From Chryseobacterium luquanense (GTDB taxonomy: Bacteria; Bacteroidota; Bacteroidia; Flavobacteriales; Weeksellaceae), in assembly GCF_026460945.1 (NCBI RefSeq), contig NZ_JAOVZV010000001.1, positions 62,001-126,000 on the forward strand: a DNA stretch of 64,000 nucleotides, in the 5' to 3' direction. The position numbers were made by a program, and so were the translations under genes. Each line of letters begins with the position of its first letter. Within the stretch, counting starts at the first letter, position 1. The notes below the pieces were generated by a model that saw nothing but the letters and a program-made list of their open reading frames with translations, had not been told where the DNA came from and did not search any database. Shown here piece by piece: positions 37,560 to 46,736 of this stretch.

Positions 37560-37674
37560 TAATAAACTGGTATATAAGCCGACCTAACCTATTATAAATT
37601 TTATATTTTGCTTGATCTGAAACTTTAGTGATATTTAAGATATGGTTGACAGGATTAGGATAAATTTCAAACAT
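37560..37674 (-). pseudogene. T9SS sorting-domain remnant fused in frame upstream of Crp gene
   Basis: The 35 or so codons before the Crp start read FEIYPNPVNHILNITKVSDQ ... YNRLGRLIYQ. This is the first half of a type A T9SS C-terminal domain (YPNPV, then a strand, then the N-x-x-G-R-x-I turn). The rest of the sorting domain and its host protein are missing. Confidence 0.7.
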
Positions 37675-37917
37675 ATCTTTCTTAATGTCAACAGTTAATT
37701 ATATTGTAGCAGGAATACCTTAAAAATTCAGGTTAGAATATTTGTAGACCCATTGTCAGAAATCTTACCTCATCAGCAGAAGTACGTACCTAAAATATGT
37801 TTCAACAGTGTTTGTAGGATAATTTGGAGAATTAGCTACACTAAAATTTTAAGTAGAAACATTAAGAATGACCTATTTATAAAACAGATAAGATTTGCTT
37901 TTCAATAAGAAAATTTG

Positions 37918-38201
37918 TCATCGTCTTTTAAAACTGTCTCTAATCAACTGATGAACATCGGAAAGTTTGTAATAATGTTTTCCAATGATCGTGTAGTATG
38001 GCAATTTCTCATCAGACCGGTATCTCTGAAAAGTCCTTGAGCTGATTTTAAGTAATCTCAGTACATCCTTATTATCCAATAACTGCTCCCCGTCAATACT
38101 GTTAAGTTCATTCTGATTTCCTTCATCTTCTTCCCAAGAAGATCAAATCTCGTCATAATTCTTTCCATCCATGAAATAAATCCTGCTGTGTCAATATTCA
38201 T
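37918..38201 (-). pseudogene. Frameshifted helix-turn-helix (excisionase-like) gene
   Basis: One frame starts at 38201 with MNIDTAGFISWMERIMTRFD. A second frame continues with DGEQLLDNKDVLRLLKISSRTFQRYRSDEKLPYYTIIGKHYYKLSDVHQLI to a TGA at 37918. Together they make the roughly 95-residue MerR/excisionase-like HTH protein common on Bacteroidota mobile elements. The frames join near 38130 by a shift, so the gene is broken. The rest of 37675-38518 shows no gene. Confidence 0.75.
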
Positions 38202-38457
38202 AATACTTTGTTTATTTGATTGAGACAAAGTATTAGAAATAGGATAAGAATCTTTCGTTAGTTTTTCGTACTACTGAACAATTTTGTCGCAGGAAAAAAT
38301 ATTGACTGGGAAAAACATCAACTGCTAATTCTATTCTTCTTCTAAATTTCAAGATTTTCAGTGAGCAACTGAAGAAACTTGGTCTTAACTGATTCGTGTA
38401 GTTATTTTACTACATGAACTTCCATTTTCAACTACAAAGAAAATTTTAGCGCTGCCG

Positions 38458-38465
38458 TAGATTTG
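38458..38465 (+). promoter_or_regulatory. -7 promoter box before secreted protein gene
   Basis: TAGATTTG fits TAnnTTTG, 54 bases before the ATG at 38519. Confidence 0.55.
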
Positions 38466-38518
38466 TAGTGCTCAAAAGAGAACAATTAAACAAGAAATAA
38501 AAATTAAATATTACGATC

Positions 38519-39064
38519 ATGACAAAATTAATCGCAATCGCAGCCTTAACTATTGGAGCAACTATATTAGGAACTAACACTGTTAATGCTCAAAATACAA
38601 CCGCAACAACAACCGTAAATATTACGCTAAACGATGTGATCTCTATCGATCCGGGAAGTACTGCAATTGGTAATACGGTTGATTTTACCTATGCTACTGC
38701 AGCAGACTATAACTCTGATCAGACGGTTACTAAAGCCAACTCTTTAAAAGTTACTTCAACCAAGAACTTTAACGTCAAAGTAAAAGCAGGCGGTGCAAAT
38801 TTCCTGAATGGAATCAATACAATCCCTGTTAATGTTTTGACCATCAAAGCAGCTGCAGCATCCGGAACAATGGGCGGAACAAAAAACACTGTAGTTTTAT
38901 CTGCAACAGATCAAAATTTAGTTACCAATGCTCCACTTGGAAGCGCATTAACATTGAACTTGGATTATACGATTCCTGCAGCAAAATCGTCTTCTGCCGA
39001 CATTTTAGGTAAACCGGCGGGAACTTACACGCAAACAGTTACATATACAGCGACAGCATTGTAA
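38519..39064 (+). CDS. Secreted beta-rich protein, pilin/coat-like
   Basis: 181 residues: a signal peptide (LIAIAALTIGATILGTNTVNAQ) followed by a Thr/Asn/Ala-rich, strand-rich domain (TTTVNITLNDVISIDPGS, SLKVTSTKNFNVKVKAGG, GSALTLNLDYTIPAA, AGTYTQTVTYTATAL). The pattern, with a final T-Y-T-Q-T-V-T-Y-T strand, resembles fimbrial/spore-coat-like or DUF4402-type single-domain surface proteins. Chryseobacterium relatives are sometimes named LysM proteins, but I see no LysM motif. It stands alone between its own promoter box and a terminator. Function not known. Confidence 0.75.
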   Translation: MTKLIAIAALTIGATILGTNTVNAQNTTATTTVNITLNDVISIDPGSTAIGNTVDFTYATAADYNSDQTVTKANSLKVTSTKNFNVKVKAGGANFLNGINTIPVNVLTIKAAAASGTMGGTKNTVVLSATDQNLVTNAPLGSALTLNLDYTIPAAKSSSADILGKPAGTYTQTVTYTATAL

Positions 39065-39104
39065 TAATTTTTTTCATATTAATATTTTGTGATTTGGTGT
39101 TTCG

Positions 39105-39135
39105 AAGGCTTCCTACAGGAGGCCTTTGATTTTAT
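39105..39135 (+). terminator. Terminator after secreted protein gene
   Basis: AAGGCTTCC and GGAGGCCTT pair over 9 bp with one G-U, 4-base loop, followed by T-rich sequence. Confidence 0.8.
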
Positions 39136-39384
39136 ATATATTGATAATTATATAGAGAAAATTCAAAATCCGGGAATAAGTATCTATCAGCTGTAAGGTA
39201 GAATCTAAGTTTTAGGACATTTAAATCTAATTCATACATCACACCAGACATTCAGTAATTTATTAAGCCGTTTTATATCTTTTTAAAGTTGTCGATCTCA
39301 AAAAACGATATATAAATCACTAAAATAATAAGAAATAATATCTATTAACCTATCCGAATATTCAAAATAACTAAAGAAAAAAAT

Positions 39385-39867
39385 ATGAACAAAAATAATA
39401 TTGATTTAATTTTTCTTGGTTTTAATATGCTTTTTTGCGTATTCTAGCAGCCTTTCTCAATCTAAACCATACAATCCGCTTTCAAAAGAATTATATGACA
39501 CGGTTATGAAGAATAAAAGTTTGCTTTTCAGCGCTGCCAATATCGGGGATATTAACATGCTTAAAACCTTTTTCACTAAAGATCTTGAATTCTTTCACGA
39601 TGTTGGTGGATTGGCAGGTATGAAAAGACCACTGATAATTATAAAAGAGGGACGAAAAACTATATATATACTCGGAGGGTTCTTGTAGTGGAGAGTGTGG
39701 AAGTATATCCAATTCTAGATTACGGAGCCATCCAAACCGGAATCCATCAATTTTGCCGTTTGGAAAATAAATTTCTTATCAATTGTGGAACATTTAAGTT
39801 TGTACACATTTGGAAACAAAGTCCTGATAATTGTAAAATATCAAGAGTAGTTAGCTATGGACATTAA
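39385..39867 (+). pseudogene. NTF2-like (DUF4440-type) secreted protein, frameshifted
   Basis: The pieces are: a signal-peptide start (MNKNNIDLIFL, then in another frame VLICFFAYSSSLSQS), the main part at 39416-39688 (YDTVMKNKSLLFSAANIGDINMLKTFFTKDLEFFHDVGGL), and, after at least two more shifts, VESVEVYPILDYGAIQTGIHQFC ... TFKFVHIWKQSPDN ... ISRVVSYGH ending at 39867. This is the full layout of a SnoaL/NTF2-fold protein of about 150 residues. Several frameshifts make it a pseudogene. Confidence 0.8.
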
Positions 39868-40148
39868 ATATATTTTTACTATAATGTTGAGTAAAATAGC
39901 ACCAATGACTTGTATTCAATTTGTAATTTTTTTTGTATTTAATAGAAAAATAAGTAATATTAAAATTCTTATCGTTTAATATTGCACTGTGGTTAATAAA
40001 ATCTCAAACAACGGTGATAATAATTTTTATAATAATAGTAATAATAACACAAAATTGCTTTACGAAAATTATATAAATAAGATGATGCAATGCATTAATT
40101 TGAAAGATATCGACTAAAGTAAGACACCTACAGACATAGAAATTTATA

Positions 40149-40997
40149 ATGAATTCGTTTAATACTTATACCTACATTTCGGACCGACAAACACCAAGAA
40201 ACAAAATTTTTCTTCCGCAAAATCTTATTTCGTTTTTAGAACATGGCGAAAAAGTTTTGTATTATGCTGACAACAAAACAACAATTACAGAAGACCAATT
40301 TGCTATTCTATCTTCGGGAAATTGTCTAATGACAGAAAAACTTCCTGTAAACAACAGTTATCGCAGCACAATGCTCTTTTTTGACAACACAACAATAACA
40401 AATTTTTTTCTAAAATATGCTTCTATAGTTGACAAAATTTCAACAGGATCTTCAAAAACAAAAATGCCGTTTTTAGTATTTGAAAAAGATGAGTTTATTA
40501 GAAACTACATTACTTCTCTTAAACTTATTCAAAAAAAACCAGCTTCTTTTTCGGACAAAATACTTGAACTAAAATTTGAAGAATTAATGCTTCATCTAAT
40601 TGAAGAATATCCGAATGAAATTCTTTCATTCCAAACAAAAAATAATGAAGAACATTCCGATTTTGAAATAAGAAAAGCGGTTGAACTAAATGTAACCAGC
40701 AATCTTACATTAGAAGAATTAGCGTTTTTGTGCCATACAAGTGTATCCACTTTCAAACGTAAATTTATAAAGCGCTACAATGAAACACCCAGCCGATATT
40801 TCCTTCAAAAAAAGATGGAAATAGCAAAATCATTGTTGCTGCAAAATGAAATCCCAAGTGAAATATTTTATAAGGTAGGTTACGAAAATCATTCAAGTTT
40901 CTCGCAATCTTTCAAAAAAGTTTACGGCATTAGTCCAAAAGAATTCCAGCAACAAAATCTGACTGTTTCCCGACAACTTTTGGACGATCAGCAATAA
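40149..40997 (+). CDS. AraC family transcriptional regulator
   Basis: 282 residues. The N-terminal part is a cupin-like sensor (LPQNLISFLEHGEKVLYY ... ILSSGNCLMTEKL). The C-terminal AraC HTH domain covers about 180-275: LTLEELAFLCHTSVSTFKRKFIKRYNETPSRYFLQKKMEIAKSLL, then PSEIFYKVGYENHSSFSQSFKKVYGISPKEF. It is followed 52 bases later by a DinB gene on the same strand, a possible target. The ligand is unknown. Confidence 0.92.
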   Translation: MNSFNTYTYISDRQTPRNKIFLPQNLISFLEHGEKVLYYADNKTTITEDQFAILSSGNCLMTEKLPVNNSYRSTMLFFDNTTITNFFLKYASIVDKISTGSSKTKMPFLVFEKDEFIRNYITSLKLIQKKPASFSDKILELKFEELMLHLIEEYPNEILSFQTKNNEEHSDFEIRKAVELNVTSNLTLEELAFLCHTSVSTFKRKFIKRYNETPSRYFLQKKMEIAKSLLLQNEIPSEIFYKVGYENHSSFSQSFKKVYGISPKEFQQQNLTVSRQLLDDQQ

Positions 40998-41049
40998 TTC
41001 TATATCCCACTTCCTATCTAACTTTGCGCTGAATTTAATACGTAATGAA

Positions 41050-41541
41050 ATGACAAAAAAGTATTTCACAGAATTAGCCAATTACAATAATTGGACAGAC
41101 AGCATTATCATTGAATGGATAAAACAAATCGATAACGAAAAATGGGAAAAACCTATTCTGAGTAGCTTCAGAAGCGTTAAACAAACTGTGGTTCATATTG
41201 TAAGTGCAAAAAAAATATGGATTGATTTTTGGACAAAAGTTTCTAACCCAGTTTATTTATCTGCTGAATTTAACGGCACAAAAAATGATCTGATTGAAAT
41301 TTGGGAAAAAGCATCAGAAGACTTGCAAAACTTCATTGAAAACTATCCAGAAGAAGACTATCAAAAACCTGTTTCATTCACTTATCCTAACGGCAAACAA
41401 GGACAAATGATTTTTTGGCAAACATTTCCTCACTTCGTTAATCACGCAACTTATCATCGTGGTCAATTAGTGACGCTGTTACGACAAGCAGGCTTTATCA
41501 ACTTTTCTAATACGGATTTACTGACTTTTTTTATTAAATAA
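41050..41541 (+). CDS. DinB family protein
   Basis: 163 residues forming a four-helix bundle of the DinB/YfiT type. The three metal-binding His are visible: one in TVVHIVSA (about 49) and two in NHATYHRGQ (about 137 and 141), the standard H-x3-H pair. YNNWTDSIIIEWI at the start is also typical. These proteins are metal-dependent and often thiol-transferase-like, though most have no assigned reaction. It lies just after an AraC gene on the same strand and may be under its control. Confidence 0.9.
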   Translation: MTKKYFTELANYNNWTDSIIIEWIKQIDNEKWEKPILSSFRSVKQTVVHIVSAKKIWIDFWTKVSNPVYLSAEFNGTKNDLIEIWEKASEDLQNFIENYPEEDYQKPVSFTYPNGKQGQMIFWQTFPHFVNHATYHRGQLVTLLRQAGFINFSNTDLLTFFIK

Positions 41542-41711
41542 CAAAACACAAAATAAATTACAGCGTAACAACTTCAGGAAAAGGAAAGACAATGAACAGA
41601 TAAAAATACAGATTATAACAAAAAGTTGAGAAAGAATTAAAGATGTTAAGTGATTATACTAAAAATTAACACTGATCTTTTTAGCACAATTGTTTCCAAC
41701 TTTAAAGTGCT

Positions 41712-42032
41712 TTGCATAAGAGAATTTTAAACGGGAAATGGAAGATGTCCATTATCGCATGTCTTTGCTACAAGCCGATGCGTTATTCTGAGCTTTTAAA
41801 AGAGGTCAAAGGCATTTCCGGAAAGATGCTCAGCCGTGAGTTGAAAGATCTGGAGATCAATGAATTGATCGACCGCCATGTACTAAATACTTCACCTGTT
41901 GCTGTGGAATATCAAATAACTGATTACGGAAAATCCCTGAAACTACTGACAAACACCATCGCTGACTGGGGCTTTATCCATCGAAAACGTATCATATCGG
42001 GAATGAAGAAAAAAATGGACAGCAAATTGTAG
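41712..42032 (+). CDS. HxlR family regulator, N-terminus short or broken
   Basis: 106 residues from a TTG codon. The winged helix is complete from RILNGKWKMSIIACL onward, with MRYSELLKEVKGISGKMLSRELKDLE as the recognition region. The usual 12-20 residues before it, including the sensing Cys (CP-type start), are missing; there is a stop-containing frame just upstream. So the 5' end is probably truncated or frameshifted. The bases are visibly richer in GC than the flanks. It lies 58 bases before a broken CDF transporter gene. Confidence 0.65.
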   Translation: MHKRILNGKWKMSIIACLCYKPMRYSELLKEVKGISGKMLSRELKDLEINELIDRHVLNTSPVAVEYQITDYGKSLKLLTNTIADWGFIHRKRIISGMKKKMDSKL

Positions 42033-42089
42033 AATGACCTAAACATGCTGAAAAGTTAAATGATTCTATCTAATACTTAGTTCCATCAA

Positions 42090-42983
42090 ATGGCCAATAA
42101 TCGTAAATCAATTTACAGTGCACTTGCCGCCAACCTGCTAATCGCGTTAACCAAGTTTATTGCAGGGGCATTCACCAACAGTTCTTCTATGATCTCTGAA
42201 GGGATCCACTCCACTGTTGACACCACCAATCAGTTGTTATTGTTGTATGGATTGAAAAGGAGCAAAAAACCGGCAGATGAATATCATCCTTTCGGCTATG
42301 GCAAGGAATTATATTTCTGATCTTTTGTTGTCTCGATATTGATATTTGGTCTTGGTGGTGCATTATCCATTTACCAGGGGATCCTGCATATTCTGGAACC
42401 TGAATTGATGAAAGATCCGTTCTGGAATTATATCGTATTGGTACTCTCACTCATTTTCGAAGGCACTTCCCTGTATATTGCAATCAAAGAATTTAATAAG
42501 ACCCGCAACGGCCTGAAATGGTGGGATGCGATCATCAAAAGCAAAGACCCCGCAAGCTTTCTCGTAGTCTTTGAAGATGGTGCGGCAGTCGCAGGTCTTA
42601 TCGTTGTGATGGTATTGATGGGAATCAGCCATACCTTCCAGATCCCTGAGCTTGATGGGCTCGCCTCGATCATTGTCGGATTGATACTGGTTTTTGTTTC
42701 TTTTATCCTGGCCAGAGAGAGCAGAAGCTTATTGATGGGTGAAGGAATAGCGCCGGAGACGAGAGAGAAGATCGCAATATTGGCTGAAAAAGATGTTGCC
42801 GTGGTCAGAACGAAAAATATATTATCTACCTACCAGTCACCCGAGGAAGTCGTATTGATGCTCATTATCGATTTTGAAGACCATCTTGATACCGAGGAGA
42901 TCACTGAAGCCATTAAGCGTATTCGTGAAAATATAAAGAGGGAATTTCCACTGGTTCATTTTGTTATTATTCAGCCGGAATAA
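42090..42983 (+). pseudogene. Cation diffusion facilitator transporter with one nonsense codon
   Basis: Two frames in the same phase, 42090-42320 and 42321-42983, together make a complete CDF transporter of about 297 residues. The split is a single TGA at 42318-42320 within GKELYF-stop-SFVVSILIFG, where relatives have Trp, so TGG has become TGA. The first metal site HSTVD (in [11 protein letters not shown]) and the second one in VFEDGAAVAGLIVV are both intact, as is the C-terminal cytoplasmic domain. If the stop is real, only re-initiation near 42339 could give a partial product. A decayed second copy of the 5' end lies at 46538. Confidence 0.85.
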
Positions 42984-43015
42984 ATAATACATTTGAGATT
43001 TGCAGAAATTTAAGC

Positions 43016-43384
43016 TTAAATCTCCGACGTTATCCGTTTTTTATGATTAACTGCCCAATTGCCTAACATATACACCAACTCTTTTAATGTTTCTGCATAA
43101 TCAGTTGGTACGTATTCAACCAATACCGGAAAATTTTCCGAATTAACCGTCCTTTTTACCAGCCCGTTAAGTTCCAGTATCTTCAGCTCGTTTGACAAGA
43201 CTCTTGGAGTGATTCCCTTTACAGCTCTCTGGATCTCATTAAACCGATGATAACCACTTACCAAAGCAACTATGATCCTAAGTTTCCATTTGCCTCCCAA
43301 TACATAGATCGCATCTTCAACTGCTGAAAGATTGTCTGCGCATTCAATTTTTGTAAAAGCCCGCTTTTTATCATTTCCTTTCAT
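43016..43384 (-). CDS. HxlR family transcriptional regulator
   Basis: 122 residues, a full-length HxlR/YodB-type winged helix. The start has ECADNLSAVEDAIYVLGGKWKLRII with the conserved Cys at about 14, then YHRFNEIQRAVKGITPRVLSNELKILE and the C-terminal LVYMLGNWAVNHKKR. It is divergent from an azoreductase gene, and the shared 90-base spacer contains a perfect inverted repeat. By analogy with the YodB/AzoR1 pair it probably represses the azoreductase until a quinone or other electrophile modifies the Cys. Confidence 0.93.
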   Translation of the reverse strand: MKGNDKKRAFTKIECADNLSAVEDAIYVLGGKWKLRIIVALVSGYHRFNEIQRAVKGITPRVLSNELKILELNGLVKRTVNSENFPVLVEYVPTDYAETLKELVYMLGNWAVNHKKRITSEI

Positions 43385-43399
43385 AACTATCCGAGATTT

Positions 43400-43439
43400 T
43401 ACTACTATCCTTTTATATACTACTATTAAAACAATAGTA
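43400..43439. promoter_or_regulatory. Repeats/inverted repeat, probable HxlR operator
   Basis: TACTACTAT occurs at 43400 and again at 43418, and TACTATT-AAAAC-AATAGTA (43421-43439) is a perfect 7-bp inverted repeat. It ends 9 bases before the -7 box of the azoreductase gene. Confidence 0.65.
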
Positions 43440-43448
43440 AATATAAAA

Positions 43449-43456
43449 TAAATTTG
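43449..43456 (+). promoter_or_regulatory. -7 promoter box of azoreductase gene
   Basis: TAAATTTG fits TAnnTTTG, 20 bases before the ATG at 43476. Confidence 0.65.
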
Positions 43457-43475
43457 TGGAAATAAAATTATCTAA

Positions 43476-44090
43476 ATGAAACAGTTATTGCACATTATGT
43501 CAAGTCCGAATACTAAGAGTTCTGCAAGCAGAAAATTGGGTCGGATAGTGATTGAAAAGATCAAAGAAAAATATTCTGATTTACAGATTACTGAATATGA
43601 CCTTGCACTAAATCAACCAGCACATTTGGATGAAGATCATATTGAAGCATTTTTTACACCTGCAGAAATTCAGACAGAAGCACATAAACAATCTTTAGTA
43701 CAGTCAGACCAGACAATTGAAGATCTTTTAAAAGCTGACATTATTGTGATCGAGGCTCCTATGTACAATTGGAATATTCCCAGTACGTTAAAGGCATACT
43801 TCGATCAGATAGCACGAGCTAAACTAACTTTCCAATATACTGGTGAAGGCTTGTTGCCAAAGGGTCTTTTAAAAGATAAAAAAGCTTACATCGTTACTTC
43901 ATCTGGCGGAAAGTATTCTGAAGGTGAACTGGAACCTTACGATTTTACAACAAATTATGTTCGTTTTTTTCTGAACCTTTTAGGAATAGAGGTCGTCAAT
44001 ATTTTTCGTGTAGAAGGGCAGGCCATTTTTGGATCTGAGAACGCGCTGGTAAAAGCCATTGAAAGCGTTGCTATAGATGACCAGTTATAG
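43476..44090 (+). CDS. azoR: FMN-dependent NADH-azoreductase
   Basis: 204 residues, a flavodoxin-fold enzyme that reduces azo dyes and quinones by two electrons with NADH. Typical elements are IMSSPNTKSSASRKLG near the start (FMN phosphate loop), IIVIEAPMYNWNIPSTLKAYFDQIARAKLTF (about 89-120) and IVTSSGGKYSEG around 145. It acts in the cytoplasm. It is divergent from an HxlR regulator with an operator-like repeat between them, so expression is probably induced by electrophiles. Confidence 0.94.
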   Translation: MKQLLHIMSSPNTKSSASRKLGRIVIEKIKEKYSDLQITEYDLALNQPAHLDEDHIEAFFTPAEIQTEAHKQSLVQSDQTIEDLLKADIIVIEAPMYNWNIPSTLKAYFDQIARAKLTFQYTGEGLLPKGLLKDKKAYIVTSSGGKYSEGELEPYDFTTNYVRFFLNLLGIEVVNIFRVEGQAIFGSENALVKAIESVAIDDQL

Positions 44091-44540
44091 TTCGTTGACC
44101 TTAAGCTATTTTTTTTGGCTGAATCAAATCTCTATTTACACCAGGTAATATGAGCAAATTAAGACTAAAGACACTCTAATTTATTTCATTATACAAGCTT
44201 TTCCAACAAAAATCCAATAATATGCGCAAGAACAAATGCGATTATGATCTTGACATAATCAGTTTTACTATTTTAAACCTCCTGATTCAACCTGACATTT
44301 CTATTATTTGGAAGAGTGATCAGTAAGTCCAAAGTTTCGGCTAATGTTTTCAAATCACAAAAATGAAGTTTGAAAAAGGACTCTATATTTCAGATATTCC
44401 ATTTATAATTTTGCACTCACAAGTTTCTTAACTGATCTGAAATTAGATCAGTTAATTTTATAGCTGTAACTTTTTATCAGATAAAATTAAATCTATTAAC
44501 GGACTACAATTTGCTCAATACATTATTTAAAAATATTTAG
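44091..44540. other. Intergenic stretch, no gene seen
   Basis: No intact gene seen. One inverted repeat, GATTATG-N7-CATAATC at 44240-44260, may be chance. Confidence 0.4.
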
Positions 44541-45014
44541 GTGAATATAATTTCTTTCGAAAACGACATCCCTCAGGAAACATTCGACAAAAACGCAGAA
44601 AATTTAAAAATGGCTCAGCTCAATCTTTCAGATTTCAATGAAAGAATGGGTAAAGATTATGATCTTGTTTGTAAGTTTACAAACGGGCATCCACGTTTTT
44701 TCTTAAAACAAGAGTTGAGATACCCTGAAAATACAAATACCATAGCAAGTCAGATTAATTGGCTTCTTAACTGGAAAAGAGAAATTAAAGACAGAGTCTA
44801 CTTTAAAATATTTTTCAATGATATAGAAAGAGAATTTGAAAAGATTGACCGTTATCATTCCCCATATGTTGAAAAAGATAAAGTATATGATAAATTGGTC
44901 GAAAATTTCAAAAAGAAATATACAGAATATTCACCTTTAGGTTTTTTAAATAAAGAAGATGAAAATTATATAAAGGAAGAGATAAATAAAAAATTTTTGC
45001 AGCGCATTGATTAG
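44541..45014 (+). CDS. Hypothetical protein
   Basis: 157 residues from a GTG (an ATG at 44610 is the alternative). It is hydrophilic, rich in Lys, Glu and Asn, and largely helical, with no signal peptide or membrane segment. I recognise no family. Composition is protein-like throughout and a good terminator follows, so it is probably real, though its N-terminus is uncertain. Its nearest neighbours give no functional hint. Confidence 0.6.
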   Translation: MNIISFENDIPQETFDKNAENLKMAQLNLSDFNERMGKDYDLVCKFTNGHPRFFLKQELRYPENTNTIASQINWLLNWKREIKDRVYFKIFFNDIEREFEKIDRYHSPYVEKDKVYDKLVENFKKKYTEYSPLGFLNKEDENYIKEEINKKFLQRID

Positions 45015-45054
45015 CGATCAAACCTTACTCTCTATGCGTCAGATTACAAAATAA

Positions 45055-45086
45055 AGTCGGAGAAATGAAAATTTTCCGACTGTACT
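45055..45086 (+). terminator. Terminator after hypothetical gene
   Basis: AGTCGGAGAA and TTTTCCGACT pair at 9 of 10 positions around a 7-base loop, followed by a T-run. Confidence 0.75.
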
Positions 45087-45242
45087 TTTTATGTTATATA
45101 GTTCTTGGAAAGTGTCTTTATCAAATTTGGGAGCAATAAGTTTAAGACTACTCGTTTAAGGATTAACAATGTTCCAAAAAACTATAATACAGTAGTAGCT
45201 ACATGAAGTTTTTTTTATTTCTGCTGTTACTGACCTCTTTAT

Positions 45243-45809
45243 TTAGAAATAATACAGAATAAATGCTGATGTTGAATAATTTAACAAAATAATTGGATAC
45301 CATCTCTTTGAATTATCTCGGATATCAACAAAAAATAATTTCCTATTTTGAAACAACTTCTCCATTTTTATAAAATACTTCTTGACCACCTCATTCCAGA
45401 ATCCTTCCTTTGTATGATTTTCATTAAAATTACCTGTACCTACTCCATAATTTAATTTAGAATTGACCGGAATGGTTCTATGATGGAAAACTTGCTCATT
45501 ATAATCTAACCTTTTCGAAATATATTTTCCAATAGGTAAATTATTTTCATAATTGGCATAAAATAGAGTATCATTATTTTTCGCAATGATCTTAAAAACG
45601 CCAGTAAATTTTCCGTTTCGCAAATTATATTCCATCCCCAGGTTTGGATATTGAAAAGTACCTGTTTTTTTTGAGGAGATATTATTTTTAATATCACTTT
45701 CTACAGTCCATGTTCCTTTTAGCATCGGAGCATCACTCACAATAATTTTATTTGTACAGCTTATAAAAGCTAATAAGAAGATCACTTTATATGTGGTTAA
45801 ATTCTTCAT
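45243..45809 (-). CDS. Hypothetical lipoprotein
   Basis: 188 residues. The N-terminus has a lipoprotein signal with LLAFISC as lipobox (Cys about residue 18). The body begins MLKGTWTVESDIKNN, and includes a stretch like a MORN-type strand pattern (GKFTGVFKIIAKNNDTLFYANYENNLPIGKYI). No family recognised with confidence. It faces away from a run of degraded sequence. A cell-envelope role is all that can be said. Confidence 0.6.
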   Translation of the reverse strand: MKNLTTYKVIFLLAFISCTNKIIVSDAPMLKGTWTVESDIKNNISSKKTGTFQYPNLGMEYNLRNGKFTGVFKIIAKNNDTLFYANYENNLPIGKYISKRLDYNEQVFHHRTIPVNSKLNYGVGTGNFNENHTKEGFWNEVVKKYFIKMEKLFQNRKLFFVDIRDNSKRWYPIILLNYSTSAFILYYF

Positions 45810-45924
45810 GTAATTCTTTAATTATATTGTATTGGTAATTAAAAAAGCCGTGTTTCATACCGGAATAATCCATAAGATTGTCTGTTGTACCTATCTTAAA
45901 AAGATTTTACTTGTAACTTTTAAA

Positions 45925-46260
45925 AACTAATCTCTAATGCATTTACGGCAATCTTTTGATCTAAAAGTAGATAGTCTAAATTATCATCAGATAAAAAATC
46001 AGTTATAAATTTAATTTCAGCATCATGATTGATATCTTTTAACATTTTGTAAAGCGATTATGTTTTATAAGTTGATACATCTTCATAGGTGTAATTTTGT
46101 CTGTTGAGATTTGAAAACTCAACGCGATCACCATCAACAATAGTCAAGTTCTCAAAACCAAATCTTAAAGCACATTCTGCAATATTACTCCCGATACCGC
46201 TTCCAGCAAGAATGATAGGATTTTTTTTAAAAAATTTTGTTCATCATCACTAACGTACAA
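45925..46260 (-). pseudogene. ThiF/E1-like gene remnant
   Basis: Several frames on the minus strand carry PIILAGSGIGSNIAECALRFGFENLTIVDGDRVEFSNLNRQNY, the ATP-binding start of a ThiF/MoeB/E1-like domain. LKDINHDAEIKFITDFL and DNLDYLLLDQKIAVNAL come later in the domain. Shifts and stops separate them, and the catalytic part is missing. These E1-like proteins activate a carrier protein or tail by adenylation. Confidence 0.7.
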
Positions 46261-46537
46261 ACTGTTTCTAGAGTATATTTCCAATTTTTGATCAAATCTA
46301 GTAATAATGAAAATCTAACAAACTACACTAAAGTGTAAAATAGAACTTTTATTAACGATCAAATAGAATAATAGTTTTCAATTTTTGTTTATTTATTTCG
46401 GATTCAAACTTTGTATTTATTTGAATGTACTGGAAAAATATATAAAATCTAGGTGTCTAAGTTCAATCTAAAAATGTAGCGTAAAGAAGTATATAAATTT
46501 AGTCTCATAAATAGTTTCAAGTTCAAAATAATCTTTC

Positions 46538-46680
46538 TGTCTAATACCTTATTTCCATAAATAGCCAACAATCATTAATCAATTTACAGTGCACTTGCCA
46601 CTGCCCTGCTGATCGCATAGATAAAGTTTATTTAGGGGCATTCACCAACAGTTCTTTTATGATTTCTGAAGGGATTCACA
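46538..46680 (+). pseudogene. Decayed second copy of the CDF gene 5' end
   Basis: This stretch matches 42066-42211 with scattered differences, including the long shared run gggcattcaccaacagttctt. It has an in-frame TAG and indels and stops matching after the HS of the first metal site. It then joins unrelated sequence. Confidence 0.8.
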
Positions 46681-46736
46681 TCATGCTTTCGACAGATTCG
46701 GAGAAACTTACAATGAATTGGGAGAATACCAAAAAT

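Noticed and set aside
44240..44260. GATTATG-N7-CATAATC inverted repeat
   Set aside because: No gene or promoter box is adjacent, and such AT-rich repeats are expected by chance.
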